From the NCBI GenBank assembly GCA_023957755.1, contig JAMLGT010000016.1, forward strand, positions 32,001 to 87,776: a stretch of 55,776 bases of DNA. The letters run 5' to 3'. The DNA is from Chitinophagaceae bacterium. Lineage in GTDB: Bacteria; Bacteroidota; Bacteroidia; Chitinophagales; Chitinophagaceae. Every line of letters starts with the position of its first letter. Positions within the stretch are counted from its first letter, which is position 1. Below, one piece after another: positions 1 to 9,690 of this stretch. The notes below the pieces were generated by a model. That model ran no database searches. It worked only from the letters and a program-made list of their open reading frames with translations, and had not been told where the DNA came from. The position numbers were made by a program, and so were the translations under genes.

Positions 1-724
1 AACAGCCTTACCTGTCATCTTTGAAGATGCATCGTTTCGGATTACTCATACGATTGATGGTGTTGTACAACCACACCTATTTACAGCCCTTCCGGATCTG
101 TTAAAGAAAGAAATTAGTACAATGGCCGGCAAACTTACAGTGGAACTCCCGCCATCAGCCATAATTGCAGGAGTCTATGTCAAGAACGACCTCAGCAGGA
201 ATGTATGGACGGCTCCTGCAGATATCATTTTGTCAGAAGTAACCTCACCCACCATTTCGCTCAACGAAAAAGATCAGGCGGCTCATATTGCCGACATGGC
301 CACAGGCAAATCAATCAACGTCGTCAGGCTGATACCCCACAAAGGTAATGTGGTCATTGGTGCACGCACCCTTGCGGGAAACGACCGCCAGTGGAAATTC
401 ATTTCCATGCGCAGGCTCGTAATCATGATTGAAACCAGCATCCGCAGGTCTATTCAGCCCTTTGTCTTTGAGGCTAACGACAGCCATACATGGGTCAGAA
501 TCCAACTTCTGATAGAAAATTTTCTGCAAATGCTCTGGCACCGGAATGTGCTTCAGGGCGCTACTCCCGACCATGCCTTTTTCGTAAAGGTGGGGATTGG
601 GGAAACTATGACGGCGGACGATGTGCAAAATGGCAGGCTAATCATAGATGTCGGAATTGCACTCACTATCCCTTCTGAATTTCTAACGCTTCGTTTCGAA
701 CTTCAAACGGGAATCCCTGCCTAA
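1..724 (+). CDS. Contractile tail sheath protein, C-terminal part (partial)
   Basis: The reading frame is open from base 2 to the stop at 724, so the gene begins upstream of the window. The visible roughly 240 residues match the C-terminal half of contractile-sheath proteins from phage tails, tailocins and extracellular contractile injection systems. Landmarks are the insertion segment ASFRITHTIDG, the GARTLAGNDRQWKFISMRRL block, VFEANDSHTW, then FLQMLWHRNVLQG and a closing beta region ending TLRFELQTGIPA. Sheath subunits wrap an inner tube and contract to drive it through a target envelope. The family assignment rests on these conserved blocks. Whether this is a prophage, a tailocin or an extracellular injection system cannot be decided, because the rest of the cluster lies outside. 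No tube or baseplate gene follows: the next gene is the housekeeping aspS, about 70 bp downstream. Confidence 0.85.
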   Translation, partial: TALPVIFEDASFRITHTIDGVVQPHLFTALPDLLKKEISTMAGKLTVELPPSAIIAGVYVKNDLSRNVWTAPADIILSEVTSPTISLNEKDQAAHIADMATGKSINVVRLIPHKGNVVIGARTLAGNDRQWKFISMRRLVIMIETSIRRSIQPFVFEANDSHTWVRIQLLIENFLQMLWHRNVLQGATPDHAFFVKVGIGETMTADDVQNGRLIIDVGIALTIPSEFLTLRFELQTGIPA

Positions 725-730
725 AAAGCC

Positions 731-763
731 TTTCGGCCCCTATCTCAATTTCGTATAACTTTG
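731..763 (+). promoter_or_regulatory. Candidate Bacteroidota promoter for aspS
   Basis: A -7 element TAACTTTG (756-763) lies about 21 bases after a TTTC near -33 (731-734). This fits the Bacteroidota sigma pattern TTTG-N19-21-TAnnTTTG, with one mismatch in the upstream box. Transcription would start near 770, leaving a leader of about 25 bases before aspS. The bases following the box (CAGCC) recur after the rpmI promoter. Confidence 0.55.
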
Positions 764-794
764 CAGCCTCAAAAAATTATCAAACAGCGTTCTT

Positions 795-2597
795 ATGTTC
801 AGGACTCATACGTGTGGAGAATTGAGGGCAGGCGATTCCGGCAAAGAGGTCACTCTTTCCGGCTGGATTCAGACTATCAGAAAGTTTGGAAGCATTACTT
901 TCATAGACCTGCGCGACCGCTACGGCATTACCCAACTGGTACTTGATGAAACACTTACCGAGACTATTGAAAAGGAGAATGCAGGTCGTGAATGGGTAAT
1001 TCAGGCCAAAGGAATTGTGAGAGAAAGAAGCAATAAAAACCCCAATATCCCTACCGGGGATATAGAAATTGCTGTAGTCGAATTTAAAGTACTCAACAAA
1101 TCAGCCGTACCTCCTTTCACCATTGTAGATGATACCGATGGAGGCGATGACCTCAGAATGAAATACAGATATCTGGACCTACGCCGTAGCCCTCTGAAAA
1201 AGAATCTGGAATTACGATTCGCCATCAACCGTGCTGCAAGGAACTATCTATCAGATAAGAATTTCATTGAAGTAGAGACTCCATACCTCATCAGCAGTAC
1301 CCCCGAAGGGGCACGCGACTTTATTGTACCGAGCAGGCTGAACGCACATGAGTTTTATGCATTGCCACAATCTCCACAAACCTTTAAGCAACTGTTGATG
1401 GTGAGCGGCTTTGACCGTTATTTTCAAATTGTGAAATGCTTCAGGGATGAAGACCTGCGTGCAGACAGGCAACCTGAATTTACACAGATCGATTGCGAGA
1501 TGTCGTTTGTAGAGCAGGAAGATGTGCTGAACACTTTTGAAGGACTTATCAAATCAATATTAAAGGAAGTAAAAGGAATCGAGATTCAGGAACCCATCAC
1601 CCGAATGTCCTTTGCAGATGCCATGAAAGATTATGGAAATGACAAGCCGGATACCCGCTTTGGCATGCTTGTAAAGAATTTAAAAACACAGCATACTGTC
1701 CATCTGCAAACCCTGAATGAAAGCACATTTGATGTCTTCAACAAAGCAGAAACTGTACTGGCCATTTCTGTACCCGGGGCTGCAGAATATTCCAGAAAAC
1801 AGACAGATGAACTGATTGAATGGGTAAAACGCCCACAAATCGGAATGGGTGGACTTGCCTTCATCAAATACAATCAGGATGGTAGTTGCAAGAGCAGTTT
1901 CGACAAGTTTTTCACTCCTGATCAGTTAGCCACATTCACTGAATTTTGTGGAAGTGAAAAAGGAGACCTGATCCTGATTCTGGCCGGAAAAGAGGAACGT
2001 ACCCGGAAGGCTATTTCCGAACTGCGGTTACTGATGGGAGAAAGGCTGGGGCTTCGCGATCCGGAAAAGTTTAATTTATTGTGGGTTACAGATTTTCCAC
2101 TGTTTGAGTACGATGAAGAAGATAACCGCTGGGTAGCACGCCACCATCCTTTCACATCGCCCAAGCCGGAAGATGTGCAGGCCATGATTGAGAATTCACC
2201 TATAATTACGGATAAAGAAAACTATTTGCAACATCCTTATGCTTCTATCAAAGCCAACGCATACGACATGGTGATGAACGGAAATGAAATTGGCGGTGGC
2301 TCTATTCGTATTTATCAAAAAGACCTTCAACAAAAAATGTTCGCTGCACTTGGGATTGGTGATGAAGAAGCGCAGCAAAAATTCGGATTCCTTTTAGGAG
2401 CTTTTGAATATGGCGCACCACCGCATGGAGGAATTGCTTTCGGGCTCGATAGGGTTTGCTCTATTCTCGGAGGAAGCGATTCCATTCGCGACTTTATCGC
2501 ATTCCCTAAAAACAATAATGGCAGGGATATGATGATAGATGCACCGGGGCCTGTAGCTGAAAAGCAATTGAAGGAGTTGAATATTAAGTTGGCATAA
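795..2597 (+). CDS. aspS: Aspartyl-tRNA synthetase
   Basis: This class II synthetase charges tRNA-Asp with aspartate in the cytoplasm. The 600-residue protein has the bacterial-type length and layout. It opens with an OB-fold anticodon-binding domain (about 1-110). The catalytic core follows, with motif 2 around [19 protein letters not shown], a GAD insert in the middle (roughly residues 290-400), and motif 3 near the C-terminus ([16 protein letters not shown]). The start at 795 gives the expected [12 protein letters not shown]-terminus. A short in-frame-looking ORF beginning at 761 overlaps it in another frame and is not real. Whether the enzyme also mischarges tRNA-Asn cannot be told from sequence inspection alone. 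No conventional T-run terminator follows; the gene runs straight into a hairpin-rich tandem repeat. Confidence 0.98.
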   Translation: MFRTHTCGELRAGDSGKEVTLSGWIQTIRKFGSITFIDLRDRYGITQLVLDETLTETIEKENAGREWVIQAKGIVRERSNKNPNIPTGDIEIAVVEFKVLNKSAVPPFTIVDDTDGGDDLRMKYRYLDLRRSPLKKNLELRFAINRAARNYLSDKNFIEVETPYLISSTPEGARDFIVPSRLNAHEFYALPQSPQTFKQLLMVSGFDRYFQIVKCFRDEDLRADRQPEFTQIDCEMSFVEQEDVLNTFEGLIKSILKEVKGIEIQEPITRMSFADAMKDYGNDKPDTRFGMLVKNLKTQHTVHLQTLNESTFDVFNKAETVLAISVPGAAEYSRKQTDELIEWVKRPQIGMGGLAFIKYNQDGSCKSSFDKFFTPDQLATFTEFCGSEKGDLILILAGKEERTRKAISELRLLMGERLGLRDPEKFNLLWVTDFPLFEYDEEDNRWVARHHPFTSPKPEDVQAMIENSPIITDKENYLQHPYASIKANAYDMVMNGNEIGGGSIRIYQKDLQQKMFAALGIGDEEAQQKFGFLLGAFEYGAPPHGGIAFGLDRVCSILGGSDSIRDFIAFPKNNNGRDMMIDAPGPVAEKQLKELNIKLA

Positions 2598-2615
2598 AAA
2601 ATTTTATTTGTTTAA

Positions 2616-3136
2616 TGGCGCAAGCATCTCGCTTGTACTAATTATAAAAAAAGCACTCCCCATTCTGGCGCAAGCATCTCGCTTGTGCCTAATACAACAA
2701 ACCCCATTCTGGCGCAAGCGTCTCGCTTGTGCCTAATACAACAAACCCCATTCTGCCGCAAGCGTCTCGCTTGTGCCTAATACAACAAACCCCATTCTGC
2801 CGCAAGCGTCCCGCTTGTGCCTAATATAACCTACCCCCATTCTGGCGCAAGCATCTCGCTTATGCCTAATACAACAAACCCCATTCTGCCCCCATTCTGC
2901 CGCAAGCGTCTCGCTTGTGCCTATACAACAAACCCCATTCTGCCGCAAGCGTCTCGCTTGTGCCTAATACAACAAACCCCATTCTGCCGCAAGCGTCTCG
3001 CTTGTGCCTAATATAACCTACCCCCATTCTGGCGCAAGCATCTCGCTTGTGCCTAATACAACAAATCCCATTCTGCCGCAAGCGTCCCGCTTGTGCCTAA
3101 TACAACAAACACTTGAAACCCCTCCCGCTTGTGCCA
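2616..3136. repeat. Tandem array of about 11.5 hairpin-forming ~45-bp repeats
   Basis: Eleven full copies plus one decayed half copy of a unit of about 45 bp. Each holds the imperfect palindrome GCAAGCGTCTCGCTTGTGC, joined by linkers reading CTAATACAACAAACCCCATTCTG. Palindrome cores begin near 2619, 2669, 2711, 2756, 2801, 2844, 2901, 2943, 2988, 3031 and 3076. A distinctive linker, TAATATAACCTACCCCC, occurs twice about 186 bp apart (2822 and 3008), so a four-unit block has been duplicated. Most units vary only at GGCG/GCCG and CATC/CGTC/CGTCCC. The short ORFs that run through the array on both strands are translations of the repeat and not genes. It fills the aspS-symporter gap and could terminate both converging transcripts. 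Confidence 0.95.
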
Positions 3137-3244
3137 ATCATAAAAAAAAGCAGAAGCAACATCCAACTCCCTTAGAAACACCTTTTTGTAACGCCCGAAG
3201 CAGAAACATCCGAGTACTGTAAGCGCTACCTCTTCCCAACCAAC

Positions 3245-4942
3245 CTACCAGAAAATGATATACAACGCCAGCAACACCCCTATAATCACGAGGCTCATCA
3301 CCAGCGTGGAATTGGAGACACGGAACATCTTCGTATCCACTTCCAGGCCTTTGGTTTGCAGCCGTTCTTTCTTGTCAAAGAAGCTAATGATAACCATCAG
3401 CACAATGGAGAAAAAGAAAGCCCATCCCATACTCACCATAAATGGAATTTCATAAACACCATTGGTATTCGGAAAAGCAGTATAAAGCCAGGTTTCGTGG
3501 CCGGCAATTCCCGGAAGGTATTTGTCAAATAAGATCATTACCACTACTCCCACAATCACGCCTGCGATAGCAGCCCTTGAAGTATTACCCTTCCAGAAAA
3601 ACCCAAGAAGAAAGACCGAGAAAATGGCAGGAGATACATAACCTGTATATTTCTGAATGAAGATAAATCCGCCGGCACCGCCAATTCCTAAGAGGTCGTT
3701 CCAGTTGGCTAATATGGCGATCAACAAAGCTACCACTATCACCACCCTGCCCATCCAGAGCAGTTTCTTTTCAGAAGCATCTTTCTTCACATATTTCTTA
3801 TAAATATCAAGCGTATAAATGGTGGAGATGCTGTTTGCCTTGCCCGCAAGCGATGCCACTATAGCTGCGGTAAGTGCTGCCATCGACAAACCTTTCAACC
3901 CTGTAGGCAAAAAAGCAAGAATGGCCGAATATGCATTGTCCGCATTCACTGTACCTCCTGCCGCCATCTGTTCCTGCAGCTGTCCGTTTTTGAAAAGTAC
4001 GTAGGCCGCAATTCCAGGCAATACCACAATAATGGGCATGATGAGCTTAAGAAACCCCGCAAACAAAATACCTGTCCGTGCCGTTTTTAAATCAGCACCC
4101 AGCGCCCTCTGGGTAATATATTGATTGCATCCCCAATAGTTCAGATTCGCAATCCACATCCCTGCTATCAGCATGGTAACCCCCGGCAGATCGAGGTAGT
4201 TTGACATCTCCGAAGCTGATGCCCCCGGACCCGGTTTATCAAAAATCATCTTGAAATGTTCCGGTGCTTCAGTCATCAGTTTATTGAATCCGGCCAGCAC
4301 ACTCTTCCCAAGTCCAAAGTAATCTGATACCATCGTCAAAGCAATATAGGTGGTAACCAACCCGCCAATAATCAACACTAACACTTGTATCACATCGGTA
4401 TATCCTATCACCTTCATCCCTCCCAGTGTGATGATCAGTGCAAATGCAGCAAGGCCAATCATGATTATATGGAAATGTTCACCACCCGTAAGGCTATTGA
4501 TGGCAAGCGTGCCCAGAAACAAGATAGAGGTAAGGTTTACTGCCACATACAAAAACAACCAAAACACTGCCATGATCAATGCTACCGTTTCATTGTACCG
4601 TGTCTTCAGAAACTGTGGCATGGTGAATATCTTGTTCTTCAGGTAAATCGGCATAAAGAAAATAGCCACCACAATCAGCGAGGCCGCTGCCAGCCATTCA
4701 TAAGCTGAAATAGCCAGCCCCAGTTTGAAGCCGCTTCCCGACATTCCGATAAACTGCTCCGCAGAAATATTGGAGGCAATCAGCGAGGCACCTATTGCCC
4801 ACCACGTGAGCGAACCTTCAGCAAGGAAAAAATCTGCAGCAGTCTCTTCCTGCCTTTTTTTCCTTCGGTAGATATAAATTCCGTAAGCACTGACTATTAC
4901 AAAGTAGATTAGAAAAACAATCAGATCGGTAGTCTTGAGCAT
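3245..4942 (-). CDS. Sodium:solute symporter (SSS family, SGLT-like)
   Basis: This inner-membrane protein is expected to couple sodium influx to uptake of a sugar or related solute. About 565 residues with roughly 14 hydrophobic segments match the SSS family. Family marks are the early GASLIASNISAEQFIGMSGSGFKLG block (residues near 50-75), the NYWGCNQYITQRALGA segment, and GKANSISTIYTLDIYKKY in the second half, all typical of the SGLT branch. An ATG at 4942 is preferred over the TTG two codons upstream (4948). It lies 129 bp downstream of the GH9 gene on the same strand, so import of glucan breakdown products is a reasonable guess, but the substrate is not visible in the sequence. Confidence 0.93.
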   Translation of the reverse strand: MLKTTDLIVFLIYFVIVSAYGIYIYRRKKRQEETAADFFLAEGSLTWWAIGASLIASNISAEQFIGMSGSGFKLGLAISAYEWLAAASLIVVAIFFMPIYLKNKIFTMPQFLKTRYNETVALIMAVFWLFLYVAVNLTSILFLGTLAINSLTGGEHFHIIMIGLAAFALIITLGGMKVIGYTDVIQVLVLIIGGLVTTYIALTMVSDYFGLGKSVLAGFNKLMTEAPEHFKMIFDKPGPGASASEMSNYLDLPGVTMLIAGMWIANLNYWGCNQYITQRALGADLKTARTGILFAGFLKLIMPIIVVLPGIAAYVLFKNGQLQEQMAAGGTVNADNAYSAILAFLPTGLKGLSMAALTAAIVASLAGKANSISTIYTLDIYKKYVKKDASEKKLLWMGRVVIVVALLIAILANWNDLLGIGGAGGFIFIQKYTGYVSPAIFSVFLLGFFWKGNTSRAAIAGVIVGVVVMILFDKYLPGIAGHETWLYTAFPNTNGVYEIPFMVSMGWAFFFSIVLMVIISFFDKKERLQTKGLEVDTKMFRVSNSTLVMSLVIIGVLLALYIIFW

Positions 4943-5071
4943 TTGCAACGATTTAGAAATATCAATGATTCAGGGTAAACTTCCCTAAAAGTGCGAAAAA
5001 AAATAAGAAACCCTGACAGAATTTTTAAAAAAAGTACTGTGAGGTATAATGTTTTATCAGTTGAATTTCCA

Positions 5072-6868
5072 CTATCTGCTCCCTTCAAGTGCTGCCAACA
5101 GATAAATCAATGAGGCCGTGCCATCCATCGTAGGCTCATTGGTACTATAGTCTCCATAATCGTCGTGATACACTGCCAGATTGCTTTGGAAGGGGGCATA
5201 GTCATCATTTCGGGTAAGCTTGATACCAATCAGATTACTGAAGATGGAAGTATATACAGGCCCATCTACCAAGCCTCCGTTAATGGGCGCCTGCATCAGC
5301 CGTGTAAGGGCTGCGTGTGGATCCACAGGGAAATCTCCTTTTTCCGGTAGGCCATACACCATAGAAGTACCCCAGGGGTTGCATCCAAAAAGCCAGTCGA
5401 TATTTGCCTGCATCAGTTCTTCATAACGGCTATCGCCTGTCAACTGCTGATACCAATAACACTGGATGGCAAATGAAGTGGTAAGGTTATTACTGCACCA
5501 AATAAACGGCACACCTCTCAGAAAAGCATTCCGGCTTGCCCTTTTGTTCACAGCTTCTATTCCCGTTCTGTAAAAGCTTTCCACCCTTCTTTTATTTCTT
5601 CCGTCCAGTTGCCCTGCAAGCTCATAGTGCCCGATATTGATAAAAGGATAATACTGGTAATGATTAGCGGTATCCCGTATCATCCACGGGGTTACCCGCT
5701 CCGCAAGCGAATAGCGGAAGGAAGAATCCAGATAGTCAGCCTGATGGTTTACGACATATTTTTTTATTGAAGCAAAAGCCAGCTCCATATCATCTGTCCA
5801 GTTTTCTTCTGCATAAATGTAGGGTGACGCTACAGAGACCGTCTGCGTCACGCCAGGTTTTATTTGGGCATAGGCCAGCGCCGATTTAGACTTCTGCTGC
5901 AGCAGGTTGGCAAAGGAGGGGTTTTGATTGTGAAACATAAAGCTGCCTAAGGCAAATGCACTCGACATCTTAGCTGCGGTAGAGCTTGTGCCTTCTGTAT
6001 GATTCATTAACTTACCCTGTTGCTGTGGCTTCCCGTCAATAAAATATACCGGCCGCTCAAATCCTCTCCCATAAAAAGCGTCTTCTTTGGGCAGCCGTAA
6101 TCCCCGATGGTCGCGGTCGTCAGCTACCTGGTTAAACATCCAGTCATTACGCGGATGCAGCTTTAGCAGGAAGTCGAGCCCCCACTTCGCTTCGTCCAGC
6201 ACATCCGGAATACCATTGGATCCGTCAATCCCATTTGCATTTTTCACATCTTTAAATACTCCGGGAAAATCGCGCTGCGCTGCCAGCAGGTGCCAGGTGG
6301 CATTCGCTGTGGTGGTAGCATATTGCAGGTAATCTGTAGCATCATGCCATCCTCCTATTGCATTAATCCGGGTACTGTCCTGCATAGGGCCATACAACGT
6401 GTAACCATCGTGTGTATGGCAGCTATCCTTTAGGAAGGGGTTAAATCCACAGCGTTGCTGCCGCATATAGAACAAGGCAAAGTCTGCCGTACCCTTATAT
6501 ACTTCATCCCCGATTTCAAAAACGGGAGACTGTGTCTTTCCGGTTCTTATAAAGTATTTCCCCGGTTGTTTTAATGATGAAAAATTGAGCCTGTAAGTAT
6601 TAGTGAAAGGCCCGTAAGCACCGTACGATTTGCCTGCTTTACCTGAATAGACTACCGTATTGCGGGCTGCATCTACCACGTCAAATCGCTGAATCCGGCT
6701 ATCATCTTTACTACACCAGACAGCTACCTTCACCGATCCCGGCTTATACCCAAGCTGATTGATGCGTATCCATTGTTGCGCGTAAATGGCCGGAGCTGCC
6801 GATATACCACTTATTAAAAGGAGAATATAACAGATGCAATATTTTGGGACTAATATTTTTCTCAGCAT
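5072..6868 (-). CDS. Secreted glycoside hydrolase family 9 (endoglucanase-like)
   Basis: The 598-residue protein begins with a hydrophobic signal peptide ending near IYAQQ. An Ig-like CelD-N module (about 32-125: IRINQLGYKPGSVKVA) leads into a GH9 (alpha/alpha)6 barrel. The catalytic-base motif appears as GGWHDATDY rather than the usual DAGD; both aspartates are kept. The proton-donor glutamate is in DYSTNEPTMDGTASL near the C-terminus. Family members hydrolyse beta-1,4-glucans or release glucose from cello-oligosaccharides. It sits upstream of a sugar-type symporter on the same strand, which suggests a small glucan-use unit. No dockerin, CBM or T9SS C-terminal tail is evident, so it probably stays periplasmic or lipid-free. 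Confidence 0.92.
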   Translation of the reverse strand: MLRKILVPKYCICYILLLISGISAAPAIYAQQWIRINQLGYKPGSVKVAVWCSKDDSRIQRFDVVDAARNTVVYSGKAGKSYGAYGPFTNTYRLNFSSLKQPGKYFIRTGKTQSPVFEIGDEVYKGTADFALFYMRQQRCGFNPFLKDSCHTHDGYTLYGPMQDSTRINAIGGWHDATDYLQYATTTANATWHLLAAQRDFPGVFKDVKNANGIDGSNGIPDVLDEAKWGLDFLLKLHPRNDWMFNQVADDRDHRGLRLPKEDAFYGRGFERPVYFIDGKPQQQGKLMNHTEGTSSTAAKMSSAFALGSFMFHNQNPSFANLLQQKSKSALAYAQIKPGVTQTVSVASPYIYAEENWTDDMELAFASIKKYVVNHQADYLDSSFRYSLAERVTPWMIRDTANHYQYYPFINIGHYELAGQLDGRNKRRVESFYRTGIEAVNKRASRNAFLRGVPFIWCSNNLTTSFAIQCYWYQQLTGDSRYEELMQANIDWLFGCNPWGTSMVYGLPEKGDFPVDPHAALTRLMQAPINGGLVDGPVYTSIFSNLIGIKLTRNDDYAPFQSNLAVYHDDYGDYSTNEPTMDGTASLIYLLAALEGSR

Positions 6869-6940
6869 AGCAATAATAATTTAGAATCAGGGTCTGGCGA
6901 ATTCCTGCCTCGAAGCGGCCGGAATCCTACTTGAAAATCG

Positions 6941-6971
6941 TAAATAGTTTCAGATTAATCAAAACTATTTA
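6941..6971 (-). terminator. Hairpin downstream of metX
   Basis: Perfect 10-bp inverted repeat TAAATAGTTT / AAACTATTTA with an 11-base loop, 30 bp past the metX stop. It is AT-rich and followed on the minus strand by only a short T tract (CGATTTTC), so it is a weak terminator candidate or a 3'-end stabilising hairpin. Confidence 0.45.
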
Positions 6972-7000
6972 TCAGCTATTGTAAAAGTGCCCGGAAGATA

Positions 7001-8023
7001 TCACCTGAATGAGGCAAGCGCGCTGTTTATAACGCCACCGATCTGCTCGTATTCTAGCAGGAAACCGTCGTGTCCGTAAAATGATTTTATAAGATGGAAA
7101 TCAGCACCGGGTATATGGGCTGCAAGGAATTGCTGTTCAGAGACGGGAAACAACACATCGGTTTCTATCCCCATCACAAATGTCCTGGCTTTGATTCTCT
7201 TCAATGCAGATTCAATAGAGCCTCTACCACGGCCCACATTGTGGGCATCCATCCCCTGACTCAGCAAATAATAACTAAATGCATTGAATCGCTTCGCCAG
7301 CTTCTCGCCCTGATACTTCTGATACGACTCGCTCCGGTAACTTAATAACGTATTATCATCAGGGTCACTCTGTGTTTTCTCATATGTATCGTAGTGTCTG
7401 TACGAGAGGAGGGCAATGCTTCTGGCTATCTTCATTCCCACAATACCGGCTTCATCTGCACACTCCTTCCATGTAGGATCATTTTCAATACAAAAGCGTT
7501 GAGAGGCATTAAAGGCACGTCCCCACGGACTATGGATTGCATTGGTAGCCAGCGGGAAAATATTTTCAAATAAGTCGGGATCTTCAATTGCCCACTCAAG
7601 CAACTGCTGACCTCCCATAGACCCGCCCACCCCTGCTTTTATTCTTTCAATACCAAGATGCCAGAGAAGGGGTTTATAGCTCCGAATCATATCGCGCGTG
7701 GTGAAGAAAGGAAAATCGTGATAAAATTTTCTTCCTGTAGCTTCATTGATCTCTAAAGGCCCTATACTTCCATAACAACTGCCGGGCATATTTACACAAA
7801 CAATAAAATCATTCACCGGGTCAAAACATTTTCCTGTGCCTACTAACGAAGGCCACCACTCTGCAGGATCGCTATTAGCCGTAAGTGCATGAAATATCCA
7901 GACCACATTATCTTTTGCCTCATTTAGTGTACCATAGGTAGTATAACCCAGATGGTAACCCGTAAGCTGCGCTCCGGACTCTAAGGTAAATGTACCTTCA
8001 TATTTAAAAGTATCGAAAGCCAC
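7001..8023 (-). CDS. metX: Homoserine O-acetyltransferase
   Basis: This alpha/beta-hydrolase fold enzyme transfers an acetyl group from acetyl-CoA to homoserine in methionine synthesis. The 340-residue protein shows the nucleophile elbow GGSMGG (Ser about 135), the segment NMPGSCYGSIGPLEI typical of the family, a catalytic Asp in GIETDVLFP and a catalytic His in FYGHDGFLLEY. It starts with GTG at 8023; no in-frame ATG lies close upstream. It is the second gene of a leftward unit, 64 bp after metY, with a strong stem-loop in the gap. MetX makes O-acetylhomoserine, which MetY uses next. Some family members use succinyl-CoA, and sequence inspection alone cannot settle donor choice. Confidence 0.95.
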   Translation of the reverse strand: MAFDTFKYEGTFTLESGAQLTGYHLGYTTYGTLNEAKDNVVWIFHALTANSDPAEWWPSLVGTGKCFDPVNDFIVCVNMPGSCYGSIGPLEINEATGRKFYHDFPFFTTRDMIRSYKPLLWHLGIERIKAGVGGSMGGQQLLEWAIEDPDLFENIFPLATNAIHSPWGRAFNASQRFCIENDPTWKECADEAGIVGMKIARSIALLSYRHYDTYEKTQSDPDDNTLLSYRSESYQKYQGEKLAKRFNAFSYYLLSQGMDAHNVGRGRGSIESALKRIKARTFVMGIETDVLFPVSEQQFLAAHIPGADFHLIKSFYGHDGFLLEYEQIGGVINSALASFR

Positions 8024-8039
8024 TATCTTCTGATTAAAA

Positions 8040-8073
8040 GAAGGTGCAACATTCTCTTCAATGTTGCACCTTC
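8040..8073 (-). terminator. Stem-loop between metY and metX
   Basis: Perfect 13-bp inverted repeat GAAGGTGCAACAT / ATGTTGCACCTTC with an 8-base loop. On the minus strand it lies 14 bases after the metY stop and is followed by CTTTT before the metX start. It may partly terminate transcription and set the metY:metX ratio, or protect the metY 3' end. Confidence 0.6.
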
Positions 8074-8087
8074 ATGAAAATTTCTGA

Positions 8088-9425
<1,338 letters not shown>

Positions 9426-9569
9426 TTAATATTTAAAAAGAGAGTTGATTTTTTCGAGCGAAGCGGGAATGCCTGCATACCCGGATTCAGAGAGATATAG
9501 ACTATGCCTTACGGCATACAGCGACAGCAACAAAGAGAAATATGTGCGTACTTTAGAATCATCAGGTTG

Positions 9570-9602
9570 CAAATATAGGAGTCAGAATAGCTGCTGACCA
9601 AA
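9570..9602 (-). promoter_or_regulatory. Candidate promoter for metY-metX
   Basis: On the minus strand TATATTTG (9577-9570) follows TTTG (9602-9599) with a 21-base spacer, an exact match to the Bacteroidota promoter form. It gives a leader of about 150 bases. That leader contains a perfect TATGCC/GGCATA hairpin (9503-9518 on the plus strand) and a GGGTATGC/GCATTCCC imperfect hairpin. Confidence 0.65.
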
Positions 9603-9690
9603 AATTTTTCGTTTTTGACGGGATTATTACATAAATGGTAAATCACTCCTTCGGGTAAACAGCCCTGTTCATTTAGTTGTTGCAGAACGT

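Noticed and set aside
2616..3136. CRISPR-like array
   Set aside because: Direct repeats occur at a regular spacing of about 45 bp, but the whole unit repeats and there are no unique spacers; each unit is palindromic and no cas gene is near.
2733..3222. Cys/Arg-rich ORFs on both strands in the tandem array
   Set aside because: They are direct translations of the repeat unit (MRQNGVCC... and ILPQASRLC...), with no independent coding signal.
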